Assembly: GCF_039521975.1 (NCBI RefSeq)
Contig: NZ_BAAACZ010000002.1
Location: 32,424 to 96,423, forward strand
DNA length: 64,000 bases
Source of the DNA: Alkalibacillus silvisoli
GTDB lineage: Bacteria; Bacillota; Bacilli; Bacillales; Alkalibacillaceae
Direction of reading: 5' to 3'
A model generated the notes under the pieces. That model was given only the letters and a program-made list of their open reading frames with translations. It ran no database searches and was not told the origin of the DNA. Below are positions 25,491 through 34,196 of this stretch, piece after piece (the first letter of the stretch is position 1; every line of letters begins with the position of its first letter). The position numbers and the translations under genes are program-made.

Positions 25491-26321
25491 GTGATATTTG
25501 AAAAAAAGTTTTGGAAAGAGTTGTTTCACCGTTTTTCAGCTGATGAAGTCCCTCAATTGGCAGCCAGCTTATCTTATTTTTTCTTATTATCACTTCTACC
25601 TTTTATGATTTTCTTATTGACTTTAGTTGGATTTATGCCGATAAATCAAGAACAAGTTTTTCAAATGGTAGACACTTACTTCCCACCTGATGCAATTGGT
25701 TTAGTTCGTGATAATATCGATCATTTAATGGACCAACGTAATGGTGGCCTATTATCACTTGGTTTAATCGGAACTATTTGGTCAGCGTCAATTGGTGTGA
25801 ATGGTTTAATTAGAGCATTCAACCGTGCGTATGAGATTGAAGAAATTCGTTCAGGTTTTGTCATACGTGGAATTGCGATTGGGTTGACGATTTTAATGGT
25901 ATTAGTAATCGCAGTTGCGTTAGTTTTACCGGTGTTTGGCCGACTCATCGGTGAATTCATATTCTCTTTTTTCGGTGTGACAGAACAATTCTTATCGATA
26001 TGGGAATCGATGAGATGGGCAGTATCAGCTTTCGTTATGATATTTGTTTTAACGATCCTTTACATTTTGGCTCCAAGTAGGAAGATTACACTTGTTCATG
26101 CCATCCCAGGTGCGATTATTGCAACAGTTGGTTGGCAAGTTATTTCATTAGGATTTTCTTTTTATGTTGAGAACTTTGGCCAATATTCAGCGACTTATGG
26201 AAGTTTAGCTGGTGTGATTGTCCTTATGATATGGCTATTTTTATCTGGAATGATGATTATTATTGGCGGTGAAATAAACGCGATTTTAAACAAATATAAA
26301 GGGCGATTATTTACAAAGTAA
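25491..26321 (+). CDS. yfkH: YihY/virulence-factor-BrkB family membrane protein YfkH
   Basis: 276 residues, about six helices, with the family signature DEVPQLAASLSYFFLLSLLPFMIFL at the N-terminus and YGSLAGVIVLMIWLFLSGMMIIIGGEINA near the end. Once misnamed ribonuclease BN. GTG start, 10 bases after yfkI, so the three yfk genes form an operon. Function unknown. Confidence 0.9.
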   Translation: MIFEKKFWKELFHRFSADEVPQLAASLSYFFLLSLLPFMIFLLTLVGFMPINQEQVFQMVDTYFPPDAIGLVRDNIDHLMDQRNGGLLSLGLIGTIWSASIGVNGLIRAFNRAYEIEEIRSGFVIRGIAIGLTILMVLVIAVALVLPVFGRLIGEFIFSFFGVTEQFLSIWESMRWAVSAFVMIFVLTILYILAPSRKITLVHAIPGAIIATVGWQVISLGFSFYVENFGQYSATYGSLAGVIVLMIWLFLSGMMIIIGGEINAILNKYKGRLFTK

Positions 26322-26368
26322 GGGCTGTTCCTAGTTAGTCATTTTTATGACTATTAGGACAGCCCTTT
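26320..26368. terminator. Bidirectional terminator
   Basis: AAGGGCTGTCC-type arms (AAGGGCTGTTCCTA and TAGGACAGCCCTT) with an inner GTCAT/ATGAC stem; serves yfkH and the convergent MFS gene. Confidence 0.85.
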
Positions 26369-26371
26369 TGT

Positions 26372-27532
26372 TTAGCTTATTGTTTTTGGTCTGTTCATCA
26401 TCATGAGTAGTAAAACGACACTAATAAAAACTACAATTACATAAAAGAAAGAGACATTAGGGAATAGGTCAATAAAACTTCCACCAAATAATGGACCTGC
26501 TATGCTTCCTAAACTAAACATAACGCCACATAATATATTCCCAGCTGGAAGTAACGCTTTTGGTAAGAGATCTGTCATAAATGAAATTCCTAAAGAGTAA
26601 AGGGAGCCGACTAACATACCCGCAATGGTAAACGTGATGATCAGTCCAGCTATAGATTGTTCTAAAAATGTCGAGATCCAAAAAGTAATCGCTCCACCTG
26701 TTAAGACAAAGGTTAATACTTTATGTCTACCAATACGATCACTTAATATGCCTAGTGGTATTTGTGAAATGAGACTACCAAAAGCAAAGAACGGAATAAT
26801 AAATGAAATAATAGCAACTTCATGTCCAAGTCTCATTGCATAAACTGGGAAGTTACTGTGTAAAGCTGTCTCTAAAAAACCATAAGTAAAAGGGGCTAAT
26901 AAAGCAATCCATGCGTATTTAAAAGCGCCTTTAAAGCGAGATGTCGTTTTAGTTGTCGTCACTTGAATGTCATCATCTAATACTGGGAAATCATTTTTAA
27001 CTAAAAAGATTAAAGACCAAACAATTAGACATAAAACTGAGCTTAAAATGAAAGGTAATGATGGGTTGATCTCAACTAATGGTGTCATTAAAGGCCCGAT
27101 TGTAAATCCAAATCCAAATGATAGACCGTAAATGGCAATCGAGCGACCACGTTTATAATCTGGTGTCGTAGTTGTAATCCAAGTCTGTGTTCCGAAGTGG
27201 ATAATATTATCACCAACACCAATTAATAAACGTAAAATGAACCAGAACCAGATTGAGTCCCAAATGGTAAAAAAGAATAGTGATGAAAAAACTAAAATGC
27301 CACCAACTATGATGACTGGTTTATACCCAAACTTTCTTAATGGCGGTTCAAGGAATGGTGATATGATCAAAATCCCGATGTATAAAGCAGTTGCATGTAA
27401 TCCATTTATTGTTGAAGAGACGCCTTGCTCTTCTAATAAAACAGCGATTAAAGGGAGTAACATGCCTTGTGAGAAACCAGAAATGGCGACTAATGTCACT
27501 AAAATGATAAAACGTCCACGCGCTTGGACCAT
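26372..27532 (-). CDS. yfkF: MFS transporter, YfkF-like
   Basis: 386 residues, 12 predicted helices. MFS motif A-like loop in LSDRIGRHKVL and the TPDYKRGRSIAIYGLSFGFGFTIGP region. Position after yfkJIH, convergent, is the same as in B. subtilis, where YfkF is a predicted efflux pump; substrate unknown. GGGGTGAGAG lies before the ATG. Confidence 0.85.
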   Translation of the reverse strand: MVQARGRFIILVTLVAISGFSQGMLLPLIAVLLEEQGVSSTINGLHATALYIGILIISPFLEPPLRKFGYKPVIIVGGILVFSSLFFFTIWDSIWFWFILRLLIGVGDNIIHFGTQTWITTTTPDYKRGRSIAIYGLSFGFGFTIGPLMTPLVEINPSLPFILSSVLCLIVWSLIFLVKNDFPVLDDDIQVTTTKTTSRFKGAFKYAWIALLAPFTYGFLETALHSNFPVYAMRLGHEVAIISFIIPFFAFGSLISQIPLGILSDRIGRHKVLTFVLTGGAITFWISTFLEQSIAGLIITFTIAGMLVGSLYSLGISFMTDLLPKALLPAGNILCGVMFSLGSIAGPLFGGSFIDLFPNVSFFYVIVVFISVVLLLMMMNRPKTIS

Positions 27533-27626
27533 GATCTCTCACCCCAATCAAGTCAAGTTGGTGTAATTGTACCTTAAAGTCATGTTAAAATGAAAGTTGA
27601 CAGATTAGCATAAAGGAGCGCTTGAA

Positions 27627-28016
27627 ATGAAATTTAATGTAACAGAACAACACATAACATCTGATTTAGAATTTGATCAATTAACCATATCAGGTGATGA
27701 AACAGAAGGTTATAGACCTTTTCAATTAATGGTTTCTTCATTAGCAGGGTGTAGTGCGCTTGTTTATAAACGCATTTTAGCAAAACAACAAATTGAATTT
27801 GATGAAATGACTATTGAAGCTGAAGTTAAACGTAGTGACGATGCGGTGAATAAAATTGAGAAAGTTAATTTACACTTTAAAGTAGTTGGAACTAATTTAA
27901 ATCAAGAAAAGCTACAAAAAAGCTTAAATACAGCTTCTAAAAATTGTTCAATGGTTCAATCTGTTACTCAGGCGATTGACGTTGAAGAGACTGTAGAAGC
28001 TATTAACAAGGGGTAG
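27627..28016 (+). CDS. OsmC-family protein
   Basis: 129 residues. OsmC/Ohr fold: GYRPFQLMVSSLAGCSALVYKRIL contains the family's peroxidatic-type Cys, and NCSMVQSVTQAI the second conserved Cys. Likely thiol peroxidase toward organic hydroperoxides, YhfA-like branch. AAAGGAGCG precedes the ATG. A 50-codon gene follows directly. Confidence 0.88.
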   Translation: MKFNVTEQHITSDLEFDQLTISGDETEGYRPFQLMVSSLAGCSALVYKRILAKQQIEFDEMTIEAEVKRSDDAVNKIEKVNLHFKVVGTNLNQEKLQKSLNTASKNCSMVQSVTQAIDVEETVEAINKG

Positions 28017-28020
28017 TGTC

Positions 28021-28173
28021 ATGTCAGAACAGCATAATTTAGAAACAGTGCGAACACGATTAGCGAATTTATTAGAGCAAATTGAATCTCTTGACCCAGA
28101 AAAGTTAACAATTGAGGATATTGACCGCTATATTAGCTTATTAAATGAGATGGAAGAAAAATTAAATAAATAA
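28021..28173 (+). CDS. Small acidic protein, SE1561-like, 50 aa
   Basis: 50 codons starting MSEQHNLETVRTRLANLLEQ and ending EMEEKLNK. Two amphipathic helices are predicted around LTIEDIDRYISLLNEMEE. The wording fits the small 'SE1561 family' of Firmicutes, function unknown. It starts 5 bases after the OsmC stop, with the ribosome site (AAGGGG) inside that gene, so the two are co-translated, and a strong terminator follows. Confidence 0.75.
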   Translation: MSEQHNLETVRTRLANLLEQIESLDPEKLTIEDIDRYISLLNEMEEKLNK

Positions 28174-28179
28174 CTTGTT

Positions 28180-28220
28180 CAACCCCCGCATAAAAATCTT
28201 ATGAAGGGGGTTGATTTTTT
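28180..28220 (+). terminator. Terminator after osmC operon
   Basis: CAACCCCC and GGGGGTTG pair, with an inner CATAA/TTATG stem, followed by ATTTTTT. Confidence 0.9.
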
Positions 28221-28292
28221 AAATTATATATTTTACCATGATAAAGTATTAACGTGATATCGAGATAAAATGAAAAAGGGGGAGAAAGATCA

Positions 28293-29612
28293 ATGGAACT
28301 GCAATATATTGTTATAATCTCTGTTTTAATCATGACTATTTTAAGTTTACTTAAAGTCAATGTACTTTTGGCCATTGTGATATCTGCCATGACGGCAGGG
28401 TTTATGGCTGGGTTATCATTTGGGGATTTAGTTGGTGTATTTACAGAAAGTATGGCTGGTGGGGCTAATACGGCACTTAGTTATGTTTTATTAGGTGGCT
28501 TTGCGATTGCGATTGCATTTACGGGAATTACAAAAGGGTTTGTTCAATTCCTAAGAAGAGCCATCAAAGGTAGACGAGGTGTAATTCTTGGTGTGATTGT
28601 CATCATAGCCTCGTTATCACAAAACGTGATTCCAGTGCATATTGCGTTTATTCCGATTTTAATTCCACCTCTAATAGCATTATTTGATCGGATTCAACTT
28701 GACCGCCGAGCTGTTGCAACTGCGCTAACATTTGGACTAAAAGCACCTTATATAATGGTCCCACTTGGTTTCGGATTAATTTTCCAAGGGATTATACGAG
28801 ATAATATGTCAGAGAATGGGATTGATATTGCCTTATCTGATGTAACGCTTGCGATGTTAGCTCCTGGACTAGGTATGGCACTTGGTTTAATTATAGCTCT
28901 AACGATTACTTACCGTAAGAAGCGTGATTACAGTCAAATAGAACCTGAAAGTGAGCCAAGTTCAATTGAAGAAGTTGATGACTCCCCCTTTGTATTTGAA
29001 CGTAAACACTTGATGACAATTATTGCGATTATTGCAGCATTAGCCGTCCAAATTATAACAGAGGAAATGGTGCTAGGTGCTTTAACAGGTTTGATTTTAA
29101 TGTTCCTTTTAGTAGCTGTTCCATATAGGCAAATTGAAGATGTTATGAGTCGTGGTATTAGCATGATGGGAATGATTGCTTTTATTATGTTAACGGCCTC
29201 AGGGTTTGCTGGTGTTCTTGAAGAAACAGGATCAGTTGAGGCATTAGTGAATGCATCTTCAGGCTTGTTAGAGGGTAATCAACTATTTATAGCGTTTATT
29301 TTATTACTAGTTGGATTAGTGATCACAATGGGAATTGGAACTTCTTTCGGTACGATACCAATTTTGGCTGTATTATATGTTCCAATTGCTACAGCGGCAG
29401 GCTTTTCACCAATGGCGATTGCTGTATTAATAGGAACTGCTGGTGCCTTAGGTGATGCTGGTAGTCCAGCTTCAGATAGTACGCTTGGACCAACAGCTGG
29501 TTTAAATGTTGATGGCAAGCATAATCACATTTGGGATACATGTGTCCCAACGTTCTTACACTTTAACATTCCAATCTTTATTTTCGGCTTATTTACATCA
29601 GTTATGCTATAA
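28293..29612 (+). CDS. YuiF-like Na+/H+ antiporter-family or amino acid transporter
   Basis: 439 residues, 11-12 helices. The stretches LSQNVIPVHIAFIPILIPPLI, GTSFGTIPILAVLYVPIA and GALGDAGSPASDSTLGPTAGLN are those of the YuiF branch of the NhaC/ArsB-like ion transporter superfamily (441 residues in B. subtilis). Annotated elsewhere as sodium/proton antiporter or amino acid permease; not decided here. Strong ribosome site AAGGGGGAG. Own terminator downstream. Confidence 0.82.
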   Translation: MELQYIVIISVLIMTILSLLKVNVLLAIVISAMTAGFMAGLSFGDLVGVFTESMAGGANTALSYVLLGGFAIAIAFTGITKGFVQFLRRAIKGRRGVILGVIVIIASLSQNVIPVHIAFIPILIPPLIALFDRIQLDRRAVATALTFGLKAPYIMVPLGFGLIFQGIIRDNMSENGIDIALSDVTLAMLAPGLGMALGLIIALTITYRKKRDYSQIEPESEPSSIEEVDDSPFVFERKHLMTIIAIIAALAVQIITEEMVLGALTGLILMFLLVAVPYRQIEDVMSRGISMMGMIAFIMLTASGFAGVLEETGSVEALVNASSGLLEGNQLFIAFILLLVGLVITMGIGTSFGTIPILAVLYVPIATAAGFSPMAIAVLIGTAGALGDAGSPASDSTLGPTAGLNVDGKHNHIWDTCVPTFLHFNIPIFIFGLFTSVML

Positions 29613-29621
29613 AATGAAATT

Positions 29622-29653
29622 TAAGCCTCTACCTTTTTAGGTGGAGGCTTCTT
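29622..29653 (+). terminator. Terminator after yuiF-like gene
   Basis: AAGCCTCTACCT and AGGTGGAGGCTT pair (one G-U), loop TTTT, followed by CTTATTT. Confidence 0.85.
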
Positions 29654-29730
29654 ATTTACCTATGCCTTCCATTTATATTTTATCGAATGATGATTCATAT
29701 TAAGTATATAGATCAGTACTTGGGAGGCTT

Positions 29731-30513
29731 ATGATGAAAAAGATAATGTTAATAATCTTAAGTGTAGTCTTTATATTTTCAAATATTCCATCTGAAGCGG
29801 TTTCTAATGAATCGTATGGCTATGGTTATAAAAAGAAGTACGATGAAAACCCTCCTGACTTAGGGTTTTATGGACCCTTAATAGAGGAGTATAATGGTGT
29901 TTACTTAGGTGATGAGGAAAATCGCATGGTTTATCTAACTTTTGATAGTGGTTATGAACAAGGCTATACAGAGCAAATTTTAGATGTACTTGAGGAAAAA
30001 GATGTACCTGCTACTTTCTTTCTAACAGGACATTATGTTGAAGACCAACCAGAATTGGTGAAGCGAAAAGTAAATGATGGACATATTATTGGGAATCACT
30101 CAGATGATCATTTGGATTATACTAAAATAAGTGATGAAAAAATAAAAGAGGACTTAAAAAGTCTAGATGAAAAAATAATGAACACAACGGACCAGGAAGG
30201 TGTGCAATTTTTCCGTCCAGCGAAAGGGGTTTTTAGCGAACGAACATTACAGTTAACCGACGAGTTAGGTTATACGAATGTATTTTGGACTGTAGCATTA
30301 GTCGACTGGAATAAAGATGAAAACAAAGGATGGCAGCACTCTTTTGATGAGTTGTTAAAGCAAGTCCACCCTGGAGCGGTTATCTTACTCCATGCTGTTA
30401 CAGAGGACAATGCTGAAGCGCTTGGTTATTTAATTGATGAATTACGTGAACGAGATTATGAATTTGGTTCATTAGATGATTTAGTATGGCATCATTCAGT
30501 TCCTATTGGGTAA
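29731..30513 (+). CDS. pdaA: Delta-lactam-biosynthetic de-N-acetylase PdaA
   Basis: 260 residues. A signal peptide (MMKKIMLIILSVVFIFSNIPSEA) precedes a NodB polysaccharide deacetylase domain: VYLTFDSGYEQGYT, HIIGNHSDDHLD, FFRPAKGVFSE, and ILLHAVTEDNAEAL. PdaA removes the N-acetyl group of muramic acid for muramic-delta-lactam formation in spore cortex, needed for germination. The catalytic motif reads FDSG where NodB has FDDG and B. subtilis PdaA has FDNG, a change usual for this subfamily. Followed by the yfjP homologue as in B. subtilis. Confidence 0.9.
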   Translation: MMKKIMLIILSVVFIFSNIPSEAVSNESYGYGYKKKYDENPPDLGFYGPLIEEYNGVYLGDEENRMVYLTFDSGYEQGYTEQILDVLEEKDVPATFFLTGHYVEDQPELVKRKVNDGHIIGNHSDDHLDYTKISDEKIKEDLKSLDEKIMNTTDQEGVQFFRPAKGVFSERTLQLTDELGYTNVFWTVALVDWNKDENKGWQHSFDELLKQVHPGAVILLHAVTEDNAEALGYLIDELRERDYEFGSLDDLVWHHSVPIG

Positions 30514-30590
30514 AAACTTTGCTAAAAGACCTGCTTAAGTTGTAAACTAAAAGTATTAATCCGCGCTTGACTAAAAAGGGAGAGGAAAGT

Positions 30591-31463
30591 ATGTGGAAAG
30601 AGTATTACCATGCAGCAGGCATCTATGATTTTGATTATACTTTACAACGTTTAAACATGGATCCACTCATTAATGTGAACATGAAAGAAAGATGGGTGGA
30701 TGTACCTGTTCGATTAAATCATGAAGAGCAATGTGTTGTTCGTGTTAAAGGGGAAGGTACAACTGAGAAGCCCGTTTTTTCAGTTATGTCAGATTATGAT
30801 GAAGACCAAGATATTATTTTTGAACATATTCGCAATTTGTTTCAATGGGACAGAGACTTACAGGATGTCTTAGATTTCTTTGAAGAATCTGATTTAGCAC
30901 GACTGTTTTACATTGATCCAGGGACACCAATTGTAAGGGACTTCCACTTGTATGACTCGCTAATGAAGGTAATTATTCATCAGCAGCTTAATATGAAATT
31001 CGCCTATACATTAACAACTCGCTTTGTTCAAAAGTTTGGCGAACAAAGCGATGGGGCTTGGTTTTATCCAAATCCTGAAACTGTTGCGAAATTAGATTAT
31101 CAAGATTTAAGAGGGCTTCAATTTAGTCAGCGTAAAGCTGAATATATCATTGATACATCAAGATTAATTGCAAATGGTGAATTAGATTTACAGAGCCTTT
31201 CGAAAAAGTCTAATGATCAAGTGATGAAAGAGTTAGGTAAGGTTAGAGGTGTTGGCCCTTGGACTGTACAAAACTGGTTATTATTTGCACTAGGGCGGGA
31301 AGATTTATTCCCAGCAGCTGATATTGGCATTCAAAATGCACTAAAAAAAGTTTGGACTCGTGAAGAAAAGCCAAAGAAAGATGAGATTGAGAAAGCTGCA
31401 CAAAAGTGGTCACCTTACAGAAGTTATGCAGCGCTTACGTTATGGAGAAGTATTGAAGGGTAA
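30591..31463 (+). CDS. yfjP: DNA-3-methyladenine glycosylase, AlkA-like (YfjP)
   Basis: 290 residues. HhH-GPD domain: KVRGVGPWTVQNWLLFALGREDLFPAADIGI carries the helix-hairpin-helix and the catalytic Asp. An N-terminal AlkA_N-like region precedes it. Base-excision repair of alkylated purines. Start is the ATG at 30591, after GGGAGAGGAAAG; an in-frame TTG at 30567 lies before that site. Downstream stands one of the strongest terminators in the window. Confidence 0.9.
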   Translation: MWKEYYHAAGIYDFDYTLQRLNMDPLINVNMKERWVDVPVRLNHEEQCVVRVKGEGTTEKPVFSVMSDYDEDQDIIFEHIRNLFQWDRDLQDVLDFFEESDLARLFYIDPGTPIVRDFHLYDSLMKVIIHQQLNMKFAYTLTTRFVQKFGEQSDGAWFYPNPETVAKLDYQDLRGLQFSQRKAEYIIDTSRLIANGELDLQSLSKKSNDQVMKELGKVRGVGPWTVQNWLLFALGREDLFPAADIGIQNALKKVWTREEKPKKDEIEKAAQKWSPYRSYAALTLWRSIEG

Positions 31464-31486
31464 TGTTGTGTCTTATTTAAAATTCT

Positions 31487-31537
31487 AACTCATTCGCTCT
31501 CTTATTCATTGTTTATAAGAGAGAGCGAATGAGTTTT
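31487..31537 (+). terminator. Strong terminator after yfjP
   Basis: AACTCATTCGCTCTCTTAT pairs almost perfectly with ATAAGAGAGAGCGAATGAGTT, followed by TTATTT. Confidence 0.9.
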
Positions 31538-31639
31538 ATTTATGTTTTGCTTGAAGCTATAAGGCTCTATACTAAAGGCTCTAATAAATATGTTGGATTA
31601 GGAAAAAATTCTGAAAGGCTTGGTTCCGAGTAATCGTTA

Positions 31640-31672
31640 CCGGCCGGAAAGTGAAGCATTTTGATGTAGCGA
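31640..31672. repeat. Fragment of the ATCAAAATGC-type repeat
   Basis: CCGGAAAGTGAAGCATTTTGATGTAGCG matches the right end of the element at 5290-5322 (CACGGAAAGCGAAGCATTTTGATGGAGCG when joined); the left end is missing. Confidence 0.45.
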
Positions 31673-31727
31673 CATTAAGGGACACACACCAGAAGATATA
31701 ACAAGAATCAACTAGCATTATAGCTTA

Positions 31728-33050
31728 CTACTCAAAAGGGCTTTCGTCTGAGTCCATATATTGTTCTATGTTTTTAAAGTAAACAGAAGACCCACCATTT
31801 ACAACATCTAATCCTTCTTTTGAAATGACAACTCCGGTGAATGTATCTCCATAAAAAGTGACTTTCCCGTTTGGGGCAATAATGACACCATCTAGTTCAG
31901 ACCAATTCGAATCAATTGATACATTCCCTTTAGAAACAATTATAAAGTTTTCTGGATTGTTATTGCCAACATGAATATTCAAGTCTGAAGGTGAGAATAT
32001 TTTAGAATCATCATCTAAGGTTAAAGTGTTCTCATAGTCATTCTGATAAAACCATTGCTCCTCTTTAAGTGAGGGGATATGGATATTAGGGTGATCAGGT
32101 AGTTGCTCCTCATCGAATTCACCTGTCTTTATATTGTTATGATCAGGGTTGTCTGATGTAATGTCACCGCCAATATATATTTGCTCAGCATTAATGTCAC
32201 CAGCCCAGTTATTAAAAGTTACATCACCACTAATATGGACACTCGATGCGTTAATAACACTACTACTATTGAAAGTGACATTACCATCGATAAAAACATG
32301 TTCTCCATTAACTGTCGCTCCACCATTATTTAAATAAACATCACCTTTAATATTAACTAACTCTGTTACTCCAGCTTCTCCAAGACTAGTACTTGTTGGG
32401 AAGTTTACCTCTTGCCCTTCTTTATCAATATAAATGGTATTGACTGATATGTGATTAGCAGTTGAAAAGTTTAAATCCGTTTCATTGTTATTGATTATCA
32501 TTTGACCGTCACGATCACCAGATATACTAGCTGAACCATTAACTGAGATATTACCACTATAAATAAAAACTTTCTCATCACTTAAATAGGAATAAAAATC
32601 ATCAACGTGTGATGGTAAGGATAGCTGAATATCTTTAACCCTCTCTCTTTCCACTTTTGGTTCAATGGTCGTATTAATTTGATATTCATGGTCTTGTTGA
32701 TTTTTCATCGTGAAATTCACGTTTAGTGGGTCTTTATAACTAAATGTTTTACATTCATGTATAGGTATCTCGTTAATTTCTAAGTTAACTTCGTATTGTT
32801 GGATTCTTTGGAGGTCTTCTTTACATAAAGCATAATCGCCTATTTCTTCTTGATGTTTCTGTCGAATTTGGGTGATAATGAAGTTAGAATCTTGTCTTAA
32901 ATCAGCGTGAGAAATAGAAGTTTCGCTATATTGAAACGTATTGGTTAATACATTAAATGCTAAAATACTAATGATTGAAACTAAGACTAAAGACGCAAGA
33001 ACTTCTATTAAGGTTACACCGCTTTCATCGCTATAGTATTTATTGACCAT
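31728..33050 (-). CDS. Type IV prepilin-like protein with long repeat-rich C-terminal domain
   Basis: About 440 residues. The N-terminus is a class III signal: SGVTLIEVLASLVLVSIISI, with Gly at -1 and Glu at +5, for cleavage by PilD. After ~140 pilin-like residues comes a region (about 150-410) of short strand repeats with regular hydrophobic spacing (INVNGSASISGDRDG-type phrases such as VFIDGNVTFNSSSVI, VHISGDVTFNNWAG, IYIGGDITSD), suggesting a right-handed beta-helix. Divergent from the pilus operon, with only 46 bases between the starts. The ATG at 33050 (after GGTGAT) is chosen; longer in-frame extension to 33128 would overlap the next gene. Likely a minor pilin or tip adhesin. Confidence 0.72.
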   Translation of the reverse strand: MVNKYYSDESGVTLIEVLASLVLVSIISILAFNVLTNTFQYSETSISHADLRQDSNFIITQIRQKHQEEIGDYALCKEDLQRIQQYEVNLEINEIPIHECKTFSYKDPLNVNFTMKNQQDHEYQINTTIEPKVERERVKDIQLSLPSHVDDFYSYLSDEKVFIYSGNISVNGSASISGDRDGQMIINNNETDLNFSTANHISVNTIYIDKEGQEVNFPTSTSLGEAGVTELVNIKGDVYLNNGGATVNGEHVFIDGNVTFNSSSVINASSVHISGDVTFNNWAGDINAEQIYIGGDITSDNPDHNNIKTGEFDEEQLPDHPNIHIPSLKEEQWFYQNDYENTLTLDDDSKIFSPSDLNIHVGNNNPENFIIVSKGNVSIDSNWSELDGVIIAPNGKVTFYGDTFTGVVISKEGLDVVNGGSSVYFKNIEQYMDSDESPFE

Positions 33051-33096
33051 GAGAACATCACCATAAATTAAATATTTTTTGAAAGGAACATCATAA

Positions 33097-33516
33097 ATGA
33101 AAAGCCATATAAAGCTAATGAGGAGCAATCAAGGTTTTACATTAATCGAGATCTTAGGTGCTATAACGATTCTTAGCATTGTACTTATATCATTTATCGG
33201 TTTCTTTTCTCAATCTATTATACTATCAAGCAAGGTAGAAGACGAGCTTACAGCTATAAATATTGCTGAAAGTGTATTAAGTGAGATAAAAGATGACCCT
33301 TCAGAGGTCGAAAGTTACAATGGCAGGCGAATTGTAGAAAATGAACGAAATTACTATCCATTCATTGAAATCTATTCAGGTGAAGAATTATCAAAGACAG
33401 AAAATGACTTGAACTTAGACCAAGTTATAGTTCAAGTTTACGCTGAGACTCCAAATCCTTCCGAGAATAACACACCATCTGCTGAATTATTTGGTTATAT
33501 AGAACAGGAGGATTAG
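33097..33516 (+). CDS. Type IV prepilin-like protein, PilV-like
   Basis: 139 residues. Signal QGFTLIEILGAITILSIVLIS (cleavage after Gly, mature Phe, Glu+5) after a short basic leader. The body contains SEIKDDPSEVE and a short beta-rich tail, like PilV/GspI-type minor pilins. First gene of the rightward pilus operon; ribosome site GAAAGGA. Four bases separate it from the next gene. Confidence 0.8.
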   Translation: MKSHIKLMRSNQGFTLIEILGAITILSIVLISFIGFFSQSIILSSKVEDELTAINIAESVLSEIKDDPSEVESYNGRRIVENERNYYPFIEIYSGEELSKTENDLNLDQVIVQVYAETPNPSENNTPSAELFGYIEQED

Positions 33517-33520
33517 AGGG

Positions 33521-34033
33521 ATGTATAAAAAGGGGAATGAACAAGGGTTTGCATTAATTATTGTATTGTTAATCATAGCAATTTTAGGAATGTTATTGCC
33601 TTTAGTGATGTCTAATTTATTAAATAGCGCTAAAGAATATCAAAGAACTGAAGAGTATGTACAATTGAATAAGCTTGAAGATATGGGTGTGCATTTGATC
33701 AATGAGGCAATTGATCAAAGTGAAGAAGTAGCATCTTTACAAACACAAAATTGGATAGATAATCATACATCGACACCAATAGATGCTAGTATTACACAAA
33801 ATTATAAAAATGAGCTAGCGAAAGCATTAAGTGATTATGATTTAGATAATGGTTTAAAATTAAATGTTAAAAAAGGTGATTACGCTAACGAGGTCATGAT
33901 CGATGATATTTTAATAGTAAGTGATATGACAATTGTCGTTAACTATAGTGTATTACCTAATATACCTGGTCAAGAAATAAATAGAGCAAGGACAGAAGGA
34001 AGTCGGACGATTAATTTAGAACTTGAATCATGA
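33521..34033 (+). CDS. PilX-like minor pilus protein
   Basis: 170 residues. N-terminal EQGFALIIVLLIIAILGMLLPLVM is a pilin-type helix lacking Glu+5, as in PilX/GspK-type subunits. An acidic soluble domain follows. AGGAGG and GAGGG precede the ATG. No obvious terminator follows, but a separate promoter region precedes pilB. Confidence 0.75.
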   Translation: MYKKGNEQGFALIIVLLIIAILGMLLPLVMSNLLNSAKEYQRTEEYVQLNKLEDMGVHLINEAIDQSEEVASLQTQNWIDNHTSTPIDASITQNYKNELAKALSDYDLDNGLKLNVKKGDYANEVMIDDILIVSDMTIVVNYSVLPNIPGQEINRARTEGSRTINLELES

Positions 34034-34059
34034 CGTTTATGTCATATATTGTCGATTAA

Positions 34060-34140
34060 TGATAGTTTTTACGATTTCCTAAACTATTCTCGATTTTTTA
34101 GTCAAAAAGTCTTATAATATTAATAATAGTAAAACTATCG
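34060..34140 (+). promoter_or_regulatory. Promoter region of pilB with flanking inverted repeat
   Basis: A perfect TATAAT lies at 34113-34118 with a weak -35 (TCGATT, 17-base spacer). Inverted words TGATAGTTTTTAC (34060-34072) and GTAAAACTATCG (34129-34140) lie on either side, 56 bases apart, a possible looping operator. Confidence 0.5.
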
Positions 34141-34196
34141 TCTTATTTTAGCATTTGCTGTAAGATTTTATAGATTGTGAGAAAGGGAGTTTAGCT

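Noticed and set aside
33051..33128. N-terminal extension of the divergent minor pilin
   Set aside because: It would overlap the start of the rightward prepilin gene, adds a second hydrophobic stretch before the class III signal, and has no ribosome site.
34034..34196. c-di-GMP riboswitch before pilB
   Set aside because: No CACAGGGCAAACC- or GGGACGCAAAGCC-type core is present; the region is AT-rich with a plain inverted repeat.
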